Shown here: in pieces, positions 1 through 7,498 of the stretch
Layout: every line of letters starts with the position of its first letter
Numbering within the stretch: position 1 is the stretch's first letter
Assembly: GCF_035944355.1 (NCBI RefSeq)
Contig: NZ_DASZBH010000014.1
Coordinates: 1-64,000 of the forward strand
DNA from: Frateuria_A sp035944355
Lineage (GTDB): Bacteria; Pseudomonadota; Gammaproteobacteria; Xanthomonadales; Rhodanobacteraceae
Direction: 5' to 3'
DNA: 64,000 bases
The notes under the pieces: generated by a model
Seen by the model: the letters and a program-made list of their open reading frames with translations, nothing else
Told to the model about the DNA's origin: nothing
Databases searched by the model: none
Made by a program: the position numbers and the translations under genes

Positions 1-77
1 GCCACCTTGAACCCGCGATCCGTCACCTGGCGGACCGCCTCTACCTTGAACTCATCCGTATACCGCTTGCTGCTCAT
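1..77 (-). CDS. IS3-family transposase OrfA, N-terminal fragment cut by the window edge
   Basis: The reading frame starts at ATG 77 after a good Shine-Dalgarno (GGAGGTGTCC) and runs off the left edge. The 25 visible residues begin MSSKRYTDEFKVEAVRQV, the standard opening of IS3-family OrfA proteins, where a helix-turn-helix binds the terminal inverted repeats. OrfA normally works with a frameshifted OrfB that carries the DDE catalytic domain; that part lies outside the window. The element's inverted repeat should lie just to the right of the start codon but cannot be defined from one end. It marks the left flank as accessory DNA. Confidence 0.85.
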   Translation of the reverse strand, partial: MSSKRYTDEFKVEAVRQVTDRGFKV

Positions 78-137
78 GGACACCTCCGAATAGGCCATTT
101 TCCATGGCCCTGAGATGTCTAGGAAACCCTGGGCGAT

Positions 138-923
138 TCAGGATGTGACATCCCTGGCGTTGTTGGCTAAGGCTAATGCGGTCAGCCCCAATTGATATTC
201 AGGAGGACGGCGGTGCGCATAGAATTCTTCCAAAGTGCCTATCATCACACCCACGGATTCCTTGCGGCTCAATGGGCGCAGGTAGATACCCGTGAGCAAG
301 GCGCGAGGCTGAATGTGGTATTGGGCAACGTAACGGTCATCACTCAGCGTGCCACCGCTGGTGGTTTCGACATCCAACCATGTGCCGTCGTCCTTGTGAA
401 ACTTCACAAACACGTGCAGCGGCGCGGTGGCCAGTGTTATATCTAGGCCGAGCTTCTTGCCGAGAATGACGTAGAGCAGAGGCATGGAAACACAGTTGCC
501 TTTGCGCGTCCGAAGGTACGTTGACAACAACTTATTCTGGATATCCGTGCCTAGCGGATCATTGAAGTCGTAACCAAAAGGGCGGTAGTCGTTCCATGGC
601 CCGGCTTGATACAACGTACCGTTCAGCGCGATCAATTTGTCCATATTGGACGCGCCGGGGAGGATGCGTGCTCGCACGCGATCGGCCCATGCGTCCAGTT
701 CTCTGAGGATACTCGCGCCGTTGATGGTGGCATCAATCATGCGCTCCACATCGACTTCGGCTTCGGCCAGGTCAATACGATCTTCCGGCTGTTGTAATAG
801 CGCGGTAAGCGTCCGGAGATTGGGATCTTTGGGGAGGGCGAGGCTGGGTGACGCCGAAGCGTGGCTTGGGAGCGATATCCCAGCCGCAAGCGTGATGCCC
901 ATCGCGATCAGCCAGTGACGCAT
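138..923 (-). CDS. Secreted transglutaminase-like (SirB1-type) protein
   Basis: This is a 261-residue protein with a signal peptide (about residues 1-24, ending in ASA) and a strong ribosome site (GGGGAGGCAGG) before ATG 923. The core reads RKGNCVSMPLLYVILGKKLGL and then LATAPLHVFVKF. That gives the Cys-His pair of transglutaminase-like folds (C144, H170), with an acidic residue at D184/E186 completing a plausible triad. In SirB1-type proteins this fold may act as a peptidase or binding module; substrates are generally unknown. It stands alone between a transposase fragment and the SseB operon, and its lower GC suggests acquired DNA. I infer a periplasmic location; the function is open. Confidence 0.7.
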   Translation of the reverse strand: MRHWLIAMGITLAAGISLPSHASASPSLALPKDPNLRTLTALLQQPEDRIDLAEAEVDVERMIDATINGASILRELDAWADRVRARILPGASNMDKLIALNGTLYQAGPWNDYRPFGYDFNDPLGTDIQNKLLSTYLRTRKGNCVSMPLLYVILGKKLGLDITLATAPLHVFVKFHKDDGTWLDVETTSGGTLSDDRYVAQYHIQPRALLTGIYLRPLSRKESVGVMIGTLEEFYAHRRPPEYQLGLTALALANNARDVTS

Positions 924-1057
924 CCTGCCTCCCCGTTCCTAGCGACTGATGCTACTGCGATCCCGGGATTCCCAGCAATGGGAAGGACGAGCAAGGATGT
1001 GCAGGTGTAGTTGGCATCCGCGCAACACCAGCAGGACGCTCAGAGTGCGCCGGAAGT

Positions 1058-1750
1058 GTGCTCATCCACCAGCGGAATCCGCACCTCGCTGGACTGCTCG
1101 CCGCAACCGTCTACGCACACGTGCCTCGCACACCTCCGCCGGCTGGACGAATGCAATTCGTTCAGTTCGTGCGTCCGGATAACGGCCAGACAGTACTGCC
1201 TTTCTTCAGCGATCAGACCAAGGCCCAATTTGCCGGCAGAGGGCGGGTGGGCATCGTCAGCATGTCCGGGCGCAGGCTGTTGGAGCTGACACAGGGGGCG
1301 ACCCTGATGCTCAATCCGAACGATGACGGCTACGTGCTCTATCCCGAGGAAGTTGCGGCACTCCTGACCGACCGGCCTCTCGGCGCCTTCGTCGCCGAGC
1401 AAACCGCGCCGGGCGAGACCGTGGGCCTTGCGGCCCCGAGCGTATCGGTGGATACCTTGGTCAAGGTGCTTGCGAGCTACTTGGGCAAGGAGCCTACGGT
1501 GCATGCCGGCTACCTGATGGAACTGCACCGGGGAAAGGACTTGGCAGACGTTTCCCTGCTCGTGGCCCTCGTGGTTCCTTCAAAGGACGCCGAACGCATC
1601 ACGCGTGGCAGCATGGTCGCCGCGCAGCCGGTGGTGTCGTCCTTGACCTTGCCACTGCTCTTCATGTGCCATACCCCGGAGGAACCGCTGCCTCTGGGTT
1701 ACGAGCAAGGGGTTCGCTTTTACCAAGCATCCCGGCAAGCTAACGACTAG
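1058..1750 (+). CDS. SseB family protein
   Basis: The 230-residue product matches the two-domain SseB family. An N-terminal part with LPFFSDQTKAQF and a GVRL-like strand is followed by LNPNDDGYVLYPEEVAALL, the NP-containing signature of the SseB N-domain. Residues about 110-225 resemble the SseB C-domain (HAGYLMELHRGKDLADVSLLVALVV). The start is a GTG at 1058; ATG 1151 is possible, but it would remove residues (LLAATVYAHVP) that look like real family sequence. Such proteins were named after enhanced serine sensitivity in E. coli and have no settled biochemical role. It is the first gene of a tight cluster with the next two reading frames. Confidence 0.7.
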   Translation: MLIHQRNPHLAGLLAATVYAHVPRTPPPAGRMQFVQFVRPDNGQTVLPFFSDQTKAQFAGRGRVGIVSMSGRRLLELTQGATLMLNPNDDGYVLYPEEVAALLTDRPLGAFVAEQTAPGETVGLAAPSVSVDTLVKVLASYLGKEPTVHAGYLMELHRGKDLADVSLLVALVVPSKDAERITRGSMVAAQPVVSSLTLPLLFMCHTPEEPLPLGYEQGVRFYQASRQAND

Positions 1751-1760
1751 GAGGACTGCC

Positions 1761-2417
1761 GTGATCGACAACAAGCCATATGCCAATTTCCTGAGCATTC
1801 GTCAGCGTGGCAAGGGCATTCCCTATGGCGGAGCCGGGCATCCCCGAGCTGATGGCGATGCCAACCATGGGTTTCGCTTTGCGAAGGGGAAGCCCGAGGT
1901 CCTCGACTGGATTCCGGAACTGAAACGGGACCGTGCGCTCGATCGGCTCGTCCGGGCGATCAACGCACCAGCATCGGGTCTCTTCACGGTGGGTTGCGTG
2001 AGCGGAAAGGATGAAGGTGAACACGGCGTACGCTACTCAGGCTACGTCGAATTTGCATTCAACTCGCGCTCCGTTGTTGCCGATGCAGCCAGTTACTTTC
2101 CGGTGTTCTTCCACTTTTGCCGGTCCCTGCACGAAGGCCAATTTCAGGAACGGGTTCAGTTCAATTGGGAGCTGGAGGGGGCGACCTTTTTGGAGGCCGA
2201 TCACATGATTGGCTTTACCTGTTCGGTGATCATCAACACGCCCTTCGATCCCGACCCCCAGGCAGCTCGCGACGCTTGGGAGGCATCTCTCGAGTGGCTT
2301 GGGAGCTATCTCGGGAGCGTGCCACCACATGGTGATGACGTGCTCTATACGACAGACGCCCCAGTAGCCTCCTCGCTACCGATTACGACTGATCGGGAGA
2401 GCGAGCATGCAGGATGA
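1761..2417 (+). CDS. Hypothetical protein in the SseB operon
   Basis: This 218-residue protein starts 10 bp after the SseB gene, with GGAGG close upstream, so the two are probably co-transcribed. I do not recognise the family. It is soluble-looking, with no signal peptide or membrane segment, and rich in aromatic residues (GYVEFAFNSRSVVADAASYFPVFFHF). The start YANFLSIRQRGKGIPYGGAGHPRADGD is Gly/basic-rich. The pairing with an SseB-like protein resembles immunity or adaptor genes of toxin loci, but no toxin is visible nearby and this is only a thought. Its 3' end overlaps the next frame by 11 bp. Confidence 0.6.
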   Translation: MIDNKPYANFLSIRQRGKGIPYGGAGHPRADGDANHGFRFAKGKPEVLDWIPELKRDRALDRLVRAINAPASGLFTVGCVSGKDEGEHGVRYSGYVEFAFNSRSVVADAASYFPVFFHFCRSLHEGQFQERVQFNWELEGATFLEADHMIGFTCSVIINTPFDPDPQAARDAWEASLEWLGSYLGSVPPHGDDVLYTTDAPVASSLPITTDRESEHAG

Positions 2418-2700
2418 ACTGCGTGAGATCGACCATGATCTCCACGTACCGGTGCAGGAGCTTGTACCAGCTCCGCTGGATAGCTGTCCCGCCGTTTCTG
2501 CCACCGTAGGCGACCGCTCTTAGTTGCGATCCGACAAACGCATCGGGCGCGTGTATCACCGAGACGCGGCAGCCCACCTTACCCAGCCACTACCGACGCT
2601 TTGGGTCACGGTCCTCACGGACTACGGCGACGATACGATCGCCAGGTTGCTGAGCCTCGTTGAGGCTTCCAACCATCGATGTCGTGCCGTGGCCAGGTAA
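2407..2700 (+). pseudogene. Short ORF with an in-frame amber codon, possible broken third gene of the SseB operon
   Basis: ATG 2407 overlaps the preceding stop and opens a 38-codon frame (MQDELREIDHDLHVPVQELV...) that ends at TAG 2521-2523. The same frame continues without interruption for 58 more codons to TAA 2698-2700 (LRSDKRIGRVYHRDAAAHL...LTDYGDDTIARLLSLVEAS). The second half looks like a plausible helical protein end. The parsimonious view is one 97-codon gene interrupted by a nonsense mutation. Two unrelated short frames, or a UAG read-through, are alternatives. No family is recognised. Confidence 0.35.
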
Positions 2701-2811
2701 CCGCTCCCCGGCAGATCTCAGCAACTGCTAGCATGGCGCCCATGATCACTCTTTCAGTCCACCGCGAACGAATATCGCACCGCGTAATAAGCGCGGATCG
2801 TGCGTTCGTTC

Positions 2812-2910
2812 GCCCCCGTGGCCGAGTGGTTAAGGCGACCGGCTTATACCCGGTTGAGGCAGCGGCCAGATAAGCCGCTTACGCAGGTTCGAATCCTGCC
2901 GGGGGCACCA
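2812..2910 (+). tRNA. Class II (long variable arm) tRNA with anticodon UAU
   Basis: A full cloverleaf can be folded by eye. The 7-bp acceptor stem (2812-2818 with 2900-2906) is GCCCCCG/CGGGGGC. The D arm starts GCCGAGTGG. A 5-bp anticodon stem ACCGG/CCGGT closes loop CTTATAC, giving anticodon TAT at 2845-2847. The T arm is GCAGG-TTCGAAT-CCTGC, the discriminator is A2907, and CCA is encoded. The variable region is long (about 28 nt) with its own 6-bp hairpin AGCGGC/GCCGCT. Long arms normally mark Leu, Ser or Tyr tRNAs, while UAU would decode AUA (Ile). The D and T arms look serine-like, but A73 is not typical of tRNA-Ser. An automatic caller may label it Ile(TAT) or undetermined; the amino acid is uncertain. 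Confidence 0.8.
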
Positions 2911-3305
2911 CTATCTCCACATTGTTGAGTGGCCGACGGCTGCTTACGGGCGCGATTGCCGCTTTTGGGTTGGGCTCCCGGGCCGGAAAGTGTCTCCTCC
3001 CTTACCGGATACTGGGCACACGAGTAGGGCTACGCGATTTCGGCGCACTGGAGGCCGCCGAATTTCTTTGCTGCAACAACATGTTGAACGCTTTTTCGGC
3101 CTCTTATTGCAGCTTCCCTGTCATTGGCTCAAGTTGCGGCGTGCCCAGAACACTACGAGTCAAACAGCCTGACATTAACTGGGCAGGGGTGGTAATTCCG
3201 CGCACCTCCTTATGGTCGCCCGTCGCCGCCGTCAAAAGCTAATCTACCTGTATTCAACCGCTTACAAGCGAAATTGCCGCTTTTTGGTCGTATCCCTGCC
3301 AACCC
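2911..3305. other. Intergenic stretch after the tRNA, no gene recognised
   Basis: I see no convincing coding frame on either strand. There is a 10-bp palindrome (CAACATGTTG, near 3079-3088) and somewhat lower GC than the neighbours. The position right behind a tRNA 3' end and next to a broken transporter would suit an old integration site. I found no second copy of the tRNA 3' end in the window. Confidence 0.4.
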
Positions 3306-3515
3306 TCACGAAGTGGCCGAGACGATGGCGTAGCGACTGCGGCCGAGCACCCCGTAGCAAAGCAAACCGACGAACAAGGCCGCCATACCCGCCTGCGGGG
3401 ACAATCCGGCAATACCCGAATAGGCTACGGCCTCAGGTACCAGCAGACCGGCGATCGATAAGCCGGCCAACAGGTCCGCCGCCAAGTAGGGAGCCGGCTT
3501 CGCCATTGCGGCCAC
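3306..3515 (-). pseudogene. SulP-family anion transporter, truncated N-terminal remnant
   Basis: The frame encodes 69 residues after a good ribosome site (GAGGAG before ATG 3515). The sequence DLLAGLSIAGLLVPEAVAYSGIAGLSPQAGMAALFVGLLCYGVLGRSRYAIVSATS is the start of a SulP permease, with the conserved LLVP.A.AY..IAGL of the first two helices. A functional SulP protein has 10-14 membrane segments and over 450 residues; this one stops right after the second helix. Nothing similar follows within 400 bp in any frame, so the rest was deleted rather than frameshifted. It begins 3 bp after the upstream ParBc_2 gene, so the two were once an operon. Confidence 0.75.
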
Positions 3516-3518
3516 TCC

Positions 3519-4133
3519 TCACTCGATCGTGCCGGTCCAGCCAGGCAGGTAGGCCGTGGCGTGGCTGTGCGCCAGCAGCAGCGCCTCCTGCATCACTTTC
3601 GCACTGATCTTACCTGCGGGCAGCTTGAGTTGACGACGATAGAAGTCCGCCCACAGGAATTCGGAGTACGGCATCGCGTCCTTGGCATATCCGCCGGCCA
3701 CACGCACTCGCGTCGCAAGGGTGCGGAACGGATCGTCGACCATCTCGCCGAGGCTGCCCGGGATGACGGTGTAGTCCACCCGGTGACCGTGCTGGTCGTA
3801 AGGGTGTGCCCATCGGTTGAACTCCATGGTGCGCCAGAACACATCCTGCTCCAGCCACGAAAAGTCTCGCTGCACCACCACCGGCACGCTTTTTACCGCC
3901 TCCTCCATCAGGGCCAAGCCGAGATGATGATGATCGACGATATACACCCGCTGCTTGGGCCCGAGCACACCTGGGAAACAGTGCGTCTGAAGGAGCTCTG
4001 CCCGCTTCTTCCGGCCGATTTTTTTCCATGCAGCGCGTTTGGCAGCTACCTCCGCCTTGCCTACGGTGACCTGAGTGGGGCGCAACTTGGTCAGCGCGAC
4101 ATACAGCAGCGGGTGATGTGAATCAGACGCCAT
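3519..4133 (-). CDS. ParB-like nuclease-domain protein (ParBc_2 type)
   Basis: The 204-residue protein starts at ATG 4133 with a strong AGGAGG. It shows the features of the putative ParB-like family Pfam ParBc_2: an opening segment LTKLRPTQVTVGKAEVAAKRAAWKK, then VLGPKQRVYIVDHHHLGLALMEEAV, with HHH at about 68-70. The histidine cluster lies where ParB/sulfiredoxin folds bind nucleotide or act on phosphodiesters. Family members are often next to sulfate/carbonate (SulP) transporters, and here a SulP stub follows immediately. It is unlikely to be the chromosome-partitioning ParB, because it lacks the helix-turn-helix and a ParA partner. The biochemical role is unknown. Confidence 0.7.
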   Translation of the reverse strand: MASDSHHPLLYVALTKLRPTQVTVGKAEVAAKRAAWKKIGRKKRAELLQTHCFPGVLGPKQRVYIVDHHHLGLALMEEAVKSVPVVVQRDFSWLEQDVFWRTMEFNRWAHPYDQHGHRVDYTVIPGSLGEMVDDPFRTLATRVRVAGGYAKDAMPYSEFLWADFYRRQLKLPAGKISAKVMQEALLLAHSHATAYLPGWTGTIE

Positions 4134-4498
4134 GGCATTCCTCCTTCAAAACGTGACCGTTCACTCTCTGGCATCGAATCGGGTGGTACGCCTCCGATTC
4201 CGTAGACGGTTAGGCGCTGCTTTTCAAGTTGATCTCCTCAAACTTCATGGGCGCACGTATGAAAGCCCGCATGGCGAGGAATGGTCCGCCAAAGTGAAGG
4301 TGACCACGCCCGGAAGCGAGCCACCAACCGCCTAAAGCGTGGCGTATAGACTTGGTGAGGCCACCGGTGCGTGATGAAGAACTTTCGGTGGGTAGCCCCC
4401 GCCGCGCGTACCGCCAAAGCCTGGCGGCTGAGACAGCAACGAACACAGCCACGAACGCCGTCATACCGGAGGCGATAATTCGTGGCCTGCACAACCGG
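4134..4498. other. Intergenic region, no supported gene
   Basis: It lies between the starts/ends of two minus-strand genes. A possible 99-codon minus-strand frame (4210-4509) with one hydrophobic stretch overlaps the stop of the CHAD gene, but it has no ribosome site and uneven codon use, so I do not call it. The ParBc_2 promoter should lie in the right-hand part near 4150-4200. Confidence 0.4.
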
Positions 4499-5332
4499 CT
4501 ACCGGTCAAGGGCTACTCCCGCGCGTTTGACTAGCTTCGACTCATGCTGCGCGAGGTGCTCGCGAAGCTGCAGTGCTATTTGTCCGTAATGCGGCAGATC
4601 GCTCATTCGCCGCAGCACATTACGTAGCATCTGTCCGTCACGAAGTGCGCCCAGTTGGTCGCTGAGCCTGTGCAGGTCCTTGAGCTTCTTGCTCGCGGAC
4701 TCCTTCACTGCCTTCTGGACTATTTCGGGCTCTATCTCGGAAAGGGCTTCTATCTGCATTCGCAGCTTACGCACGCGCCGGCGCCAACGGTGCAGGTTTT
4801 GCGGTGTCGGATCGGCCTTCGCGCGTGCTTCCGCCTTGGCCACACGTTGAGAACTGTGCGCAAGCCTCTGCTGGATATCTGTCGGCTTGACCCGATCCCA
4901 AGCCATGTCATCCAGTTGCCGTGCGACACGCTCGACCCCGGCGCGCCTACGGTGGAAGTCGATATCTCGCGCGAGCGTCCGTTGAAACAGCGCATCGCGC
5001 CGTTGCACGAGACGATCGATCGCAGGCCCCCATTGTTTCGACGTGTCCCTGGCGGCGAGGGTTTCAGCGGTGACGACTATGACGTGCGCATCGCGGAGCG
5101 TCGAAAGGCTGTCACCCAGGCGCTCCAGCACCCGATCAATCGCCGCAGCCTCCGCCAAGCGACAGTCCACCAGTAACAGCAACGCGCGAAGGCGCCGGAT
5201 CGCCTTCCTGGCGCGGTGGATGGACAGGTGAATACGATGTCGCGAGGCGAGCGCAAGAAGAATTGCCGCACACTCCCTGCGCACCGTGGCCCGCATTTTT
5301 TCCGCGAGTTCCGAAGCCGTTCTTGACGACAT
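4499..5332 (-). CDS. CHAD domain-containing protein
   Basis: I start this 277-residue protein at ATG 5332, which has GAGGA 7 bp upstream; a longer frame to 5566 lacks support. The whole protein is a CHAD domain (conserved histidine alpha-helical). Helices are rich in Arg/Lys/His: HRIHLSIHRARKAIRRLRALL, then LGDSLSTLRDAHVI, and later LHRWRRRVRKLRMQIEALSEIEP and LHRLSDQLGALRDGQML. The repeated R-x-x-R-x-L-R and L-R-D motifs are the family signature. CHAD domains bind polyphosphate and are often fused or adjacent to CYTH/ppk genes; none is seen here. A cytosolic polyphosphate-binding role is inferred. Confidence 0.8.
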   Translation of the reverse strand: MSSRTASELAEKMRATVRRECAAILLALASRHRIHLSIHRARKAIRRLRALLLLVDCRLAEAAAIDRVLERLGDSLSTLRDAHVIVVTAETLAARDTSKQWGPAIDRLVQRRDALFQRTLARDIDFHRRRAGVERVARQLDDMAWDRVKPTDIQQRLAHSSQRVAKAEARAKADPTPQNLHRWRRRVRKLRMQIEALSEIEPEIVQKAVKESASKKLKDLHRLSDQLGALRDGQMLRNVLRRMSDLPHYGQIALQLREHLAQHESKLVKRAGVALDR

Positions 5333-5667
5333 CGCGATTTCCTCAGTCCGGAAGGACGTCCACCATAGTTGCGTCGCCTTCGGTACACCAGCAGGCGCTC
5401 TTCGGAGCGACCGGGCCGCGCCCACCCTGCCCTCATGGCCGGCTAGGGGAAGTCGGATGTCGACGGCGCGGTGAAAGGCCGAGGAACGATCCACACCTTT
5501 TGTAATGGCCATGCGAGATGGGGATATCTTCCACTGTCTCACCCGCCCCAAATTCGGCGAATACAACTCTGTCCAAAACGAGCCGAGCTCGCCCTAGCCC
5601 GCCTGCACCGGCGATCGAACTTTCGCCAGTGAGACGCTCGATCCCGTTCGCTCGATCGAACGAAACC
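5333..5667. other. Intergenic region, no supported gene
   Basis: This is 335 bp between two minus-strand genes. It must contain the CHAD promoter and the 3' end of the EAL/GGDEF transcript. I see no good coding frame and no strong hairpin followed by T residues. Confidence 0.4.
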
Positions 5668-7485
5668 TCACGCCGGCAAGCCATCCACCCGCTCCAGCGG
5701 CAACCAACCGCCGGTGTGGATCACGTGCATGGGCACCCCTTGGCGTCGCGCGCGCCGCTTGGCCCGGGCCGCGAGGCGGGCTATGAGCTCTACACGTGTG
5801 GGAAAAGGCGGCGCCAGTGCCACCGCTCCGATGGTCACGGAAGTCAAAGGGAAGGTCTGCCACATGCCGTGGCGATCCTTGGCCTGCAACTGGCCGCGAC
5901 TCAGATGTTGCGGGTCGAACAGGGCACGCGAGCGCTGGGTGAACGCCTCGATCATGCGGTGGCAGCGTTCGTGCCAGGTCGCACTTTGCATGAGCAGGAG
6001 GAAATCGTCGCCGCCGATGTGGCCCACGAAGTCGGCATGCGCATCCACATGCTCGGTCAGGATGTCGGCGAGCAATTGAATCATCCCGTCCCCACGGAAG
6101 TACCCGTAGAGGTCATTGAAAGGCTTGAAGTCGCTCAGGTCCACGTAAGCCGCGACAAACGGTACCGCGCTCCCCAGCAGGCGGCCCAAATGCTCCGTGA
6201 CCGGGATATTTCCCGGCAGCAAGGTCAGTGGATTGGCGTGTGGAGCTGCATCGATGCGCAGTTCGGTGACCCGGCGTACCAGGGACTCGCCCGTCCCCAG
6301 GCCAAGGTAGCGGCCTTCACGGGTCACCACGAAGCCGTCGGCCAGGTAACGCTGATCCTCCCCGCGCAGGATCTCGGCCATGCTGTCGAGGCTCCGCTGC
6401 GCCTCGCACAACAGCGGTTGCTCGTTCATGAAAAGCGCGCACGAACGCCTGCCGAACAGTTCCCGGGTAAAGGGCTTGGCCATACGCTCGGTGAACTCGC
6501 GCCGATTGATCAGGCCGACCGGCTGCCGGTCGATCGTCACCGCCAACGCGTGCAGGTGCGGGTGTTGCGCGAACAGGCGCTCGACCTCGGCCACGGTGTT
6601 CGCCGGAGTCAGGGCTGGCGCGGGAATCATCAGATGTTCGGCTTTGACCGCGTGTTGCATGAGCGGTCCCTTGTGTCGTGGTGGCACCTGAACACGCTGA
6701 CCCCGTAGCGCGACGTGGGCCGCTTCGGAGACCCGGGTTGCGGGCTCTGCCGCCGGACGGCCCAGCAAATAGCCTTGCGCGTATGGGATACCGAGCTGGC
6801 AGAGCATGCGAAGATCAGCCGGCTCCTCCACGCCCTCTCCGATCAGTTCGGCGCCGAGTGTCTCGGCCACCCGGCACAAGGCCTGCACGATCGCCAGCCG
6901 TTCGGCACTCGTCGCCAGGCCACTCACCAGGTAGCGGTCGATCTTGACCACATCCGGACGAACCTCATTCCACATCTGAAAGTTCGAATGGCCGTTGCCA
7001 AAATCGTCCATTGCGACGCGGACGCCTCGCGCGCGCAGGTGGGCGATCGAAGCGGCGAGTTCATCGGGGTTGTCCACGATGTCGCGCTCGGTCAGCTCCA
7101 GCGTGATCCGTGCCAAATCCAGGCCCGGGGCAGACAGCGCCGCGCGCACCTGTTCCGGGCGCAACCCACCCTGCAGGATGGCTTGCGCGCTCAAGTTGAC
7201 CAATAGACGCCCTGACTCGCCCCGCGCTGCAAACGTGGAACAGATGGTTCGTACGGCGTGCAGTTCAAGTTCCGCCAGGCGCCCGAGCTTGCGTGCCTCG
7301 TCCAGCAGGTGCGGCATAGTCACGCCCGGGCCGACCGTCGGTCGGCTCAGACCTTCATGCGCCACGATTTCCAGCGACCCCAGGTGGACGATGGGCTGGA
7401 ACACCGGGCGCAAACCTGCCGGCTGCAGGGCTTGATCGAGCAGTTCGCTGGGTCGGGCCAGAACGTTTTGGTCGGATGACATCAC
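5668..7485 (-). CDS. EAL-CBS-GGDEF cyclic-di-GMP signalling protein
   Basis: The 605-residue soluble protein has an N-terminal EAL domain (about 20-250), a CBS-pair-like linker (275-410) and a C-terminal GGDEF domain (415-595). The EAL motif is EGL (44-46). The other phosphodiesterase residues are kept: E130 in ELTERD, D160-D161 in MDDFGNGHSN, K181 in KIDRYL, E217 in GEGVEE. The cyclase signature is GGDDF (491-495) rather than GGDEF or GGEEF, which may weaken or abolish synthesis. I therefore infer a c-di-GMP phosphodiesterase controlled by ligand binding to the CBS and perhaps GGDEF parts. There is no membrane segment. It lies 13 bp downstream of a chemoreceptor gene, so the two probably share an mRNA. 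Confidence 0.85.
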   Translation of the reverse strand: MMSSDQNVLARPSELLDQALQPAGLRPVFQPIVHLGSLEIVAHEGLSRPTVGPGVTMPHLLDEARKLGRLAELELHAVRTICSTFAARGESGRLLVNLSAQAILQGGLRPEQVRAALSAPGLDLARITLELTERDIVDNPDELAASIAHLRARGVRVAMDDFGNGHSNFQMWNEVRPDVVKIDRYLVSGLATSAERLAIVQALCRVAETLGAELIGEGVEEPADLRMLCQLGIPYAQGYLLGRPAAEPATRVSEAAHVALRGQRVQVPPRHKGPLMQHAVKAEHLMIPAPALTPANTVAEVERLFAQHPHLHALAVTIDRQPVGLINRREFTERMAKPFTRELFGRRSCALFMNEQPLLCEAQRSLDSMAEILRGEDQRYLADGFVVTREGRYLGLGTGESLVRRVTELRIDAAPHANPLTLLPGNIPVTEHLGRLLGSAVPFVAAYVDLSDFKPFNDLYGYFRGDGMIQLLADILTEHVDAHADFVGHIGGDDFLLLMQSATWHERCHRMIEAFTQRSRALFDPQHLSRGQLQAKDRHGMWQTFPLTSVTIGAVALAPPFPTRVELIARLAARAKRRARRQGVPMHVIHTGGWLPLERVDGLPA

Positions 7486-7498
7486 GAATGATCGCGAC

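Noticed and set aside
2521..2910. Idea that the odd tRNA suppresses the TAG at 2521
   Set aside because: The anticodon is UAU, which pairs with AUA; reading UAG would need CUA.
4225..4242. TTGATCTCCTCAA near 4225 as an FNR box
   Set aside because: Half-site spacing is one base short and no suitable gene lies downstream.
5333..5566. N-terminal extension of the CHAD protein
   Set aside because: Extra residues look non-homologous and ATG 5332 has a proper ribosome site.
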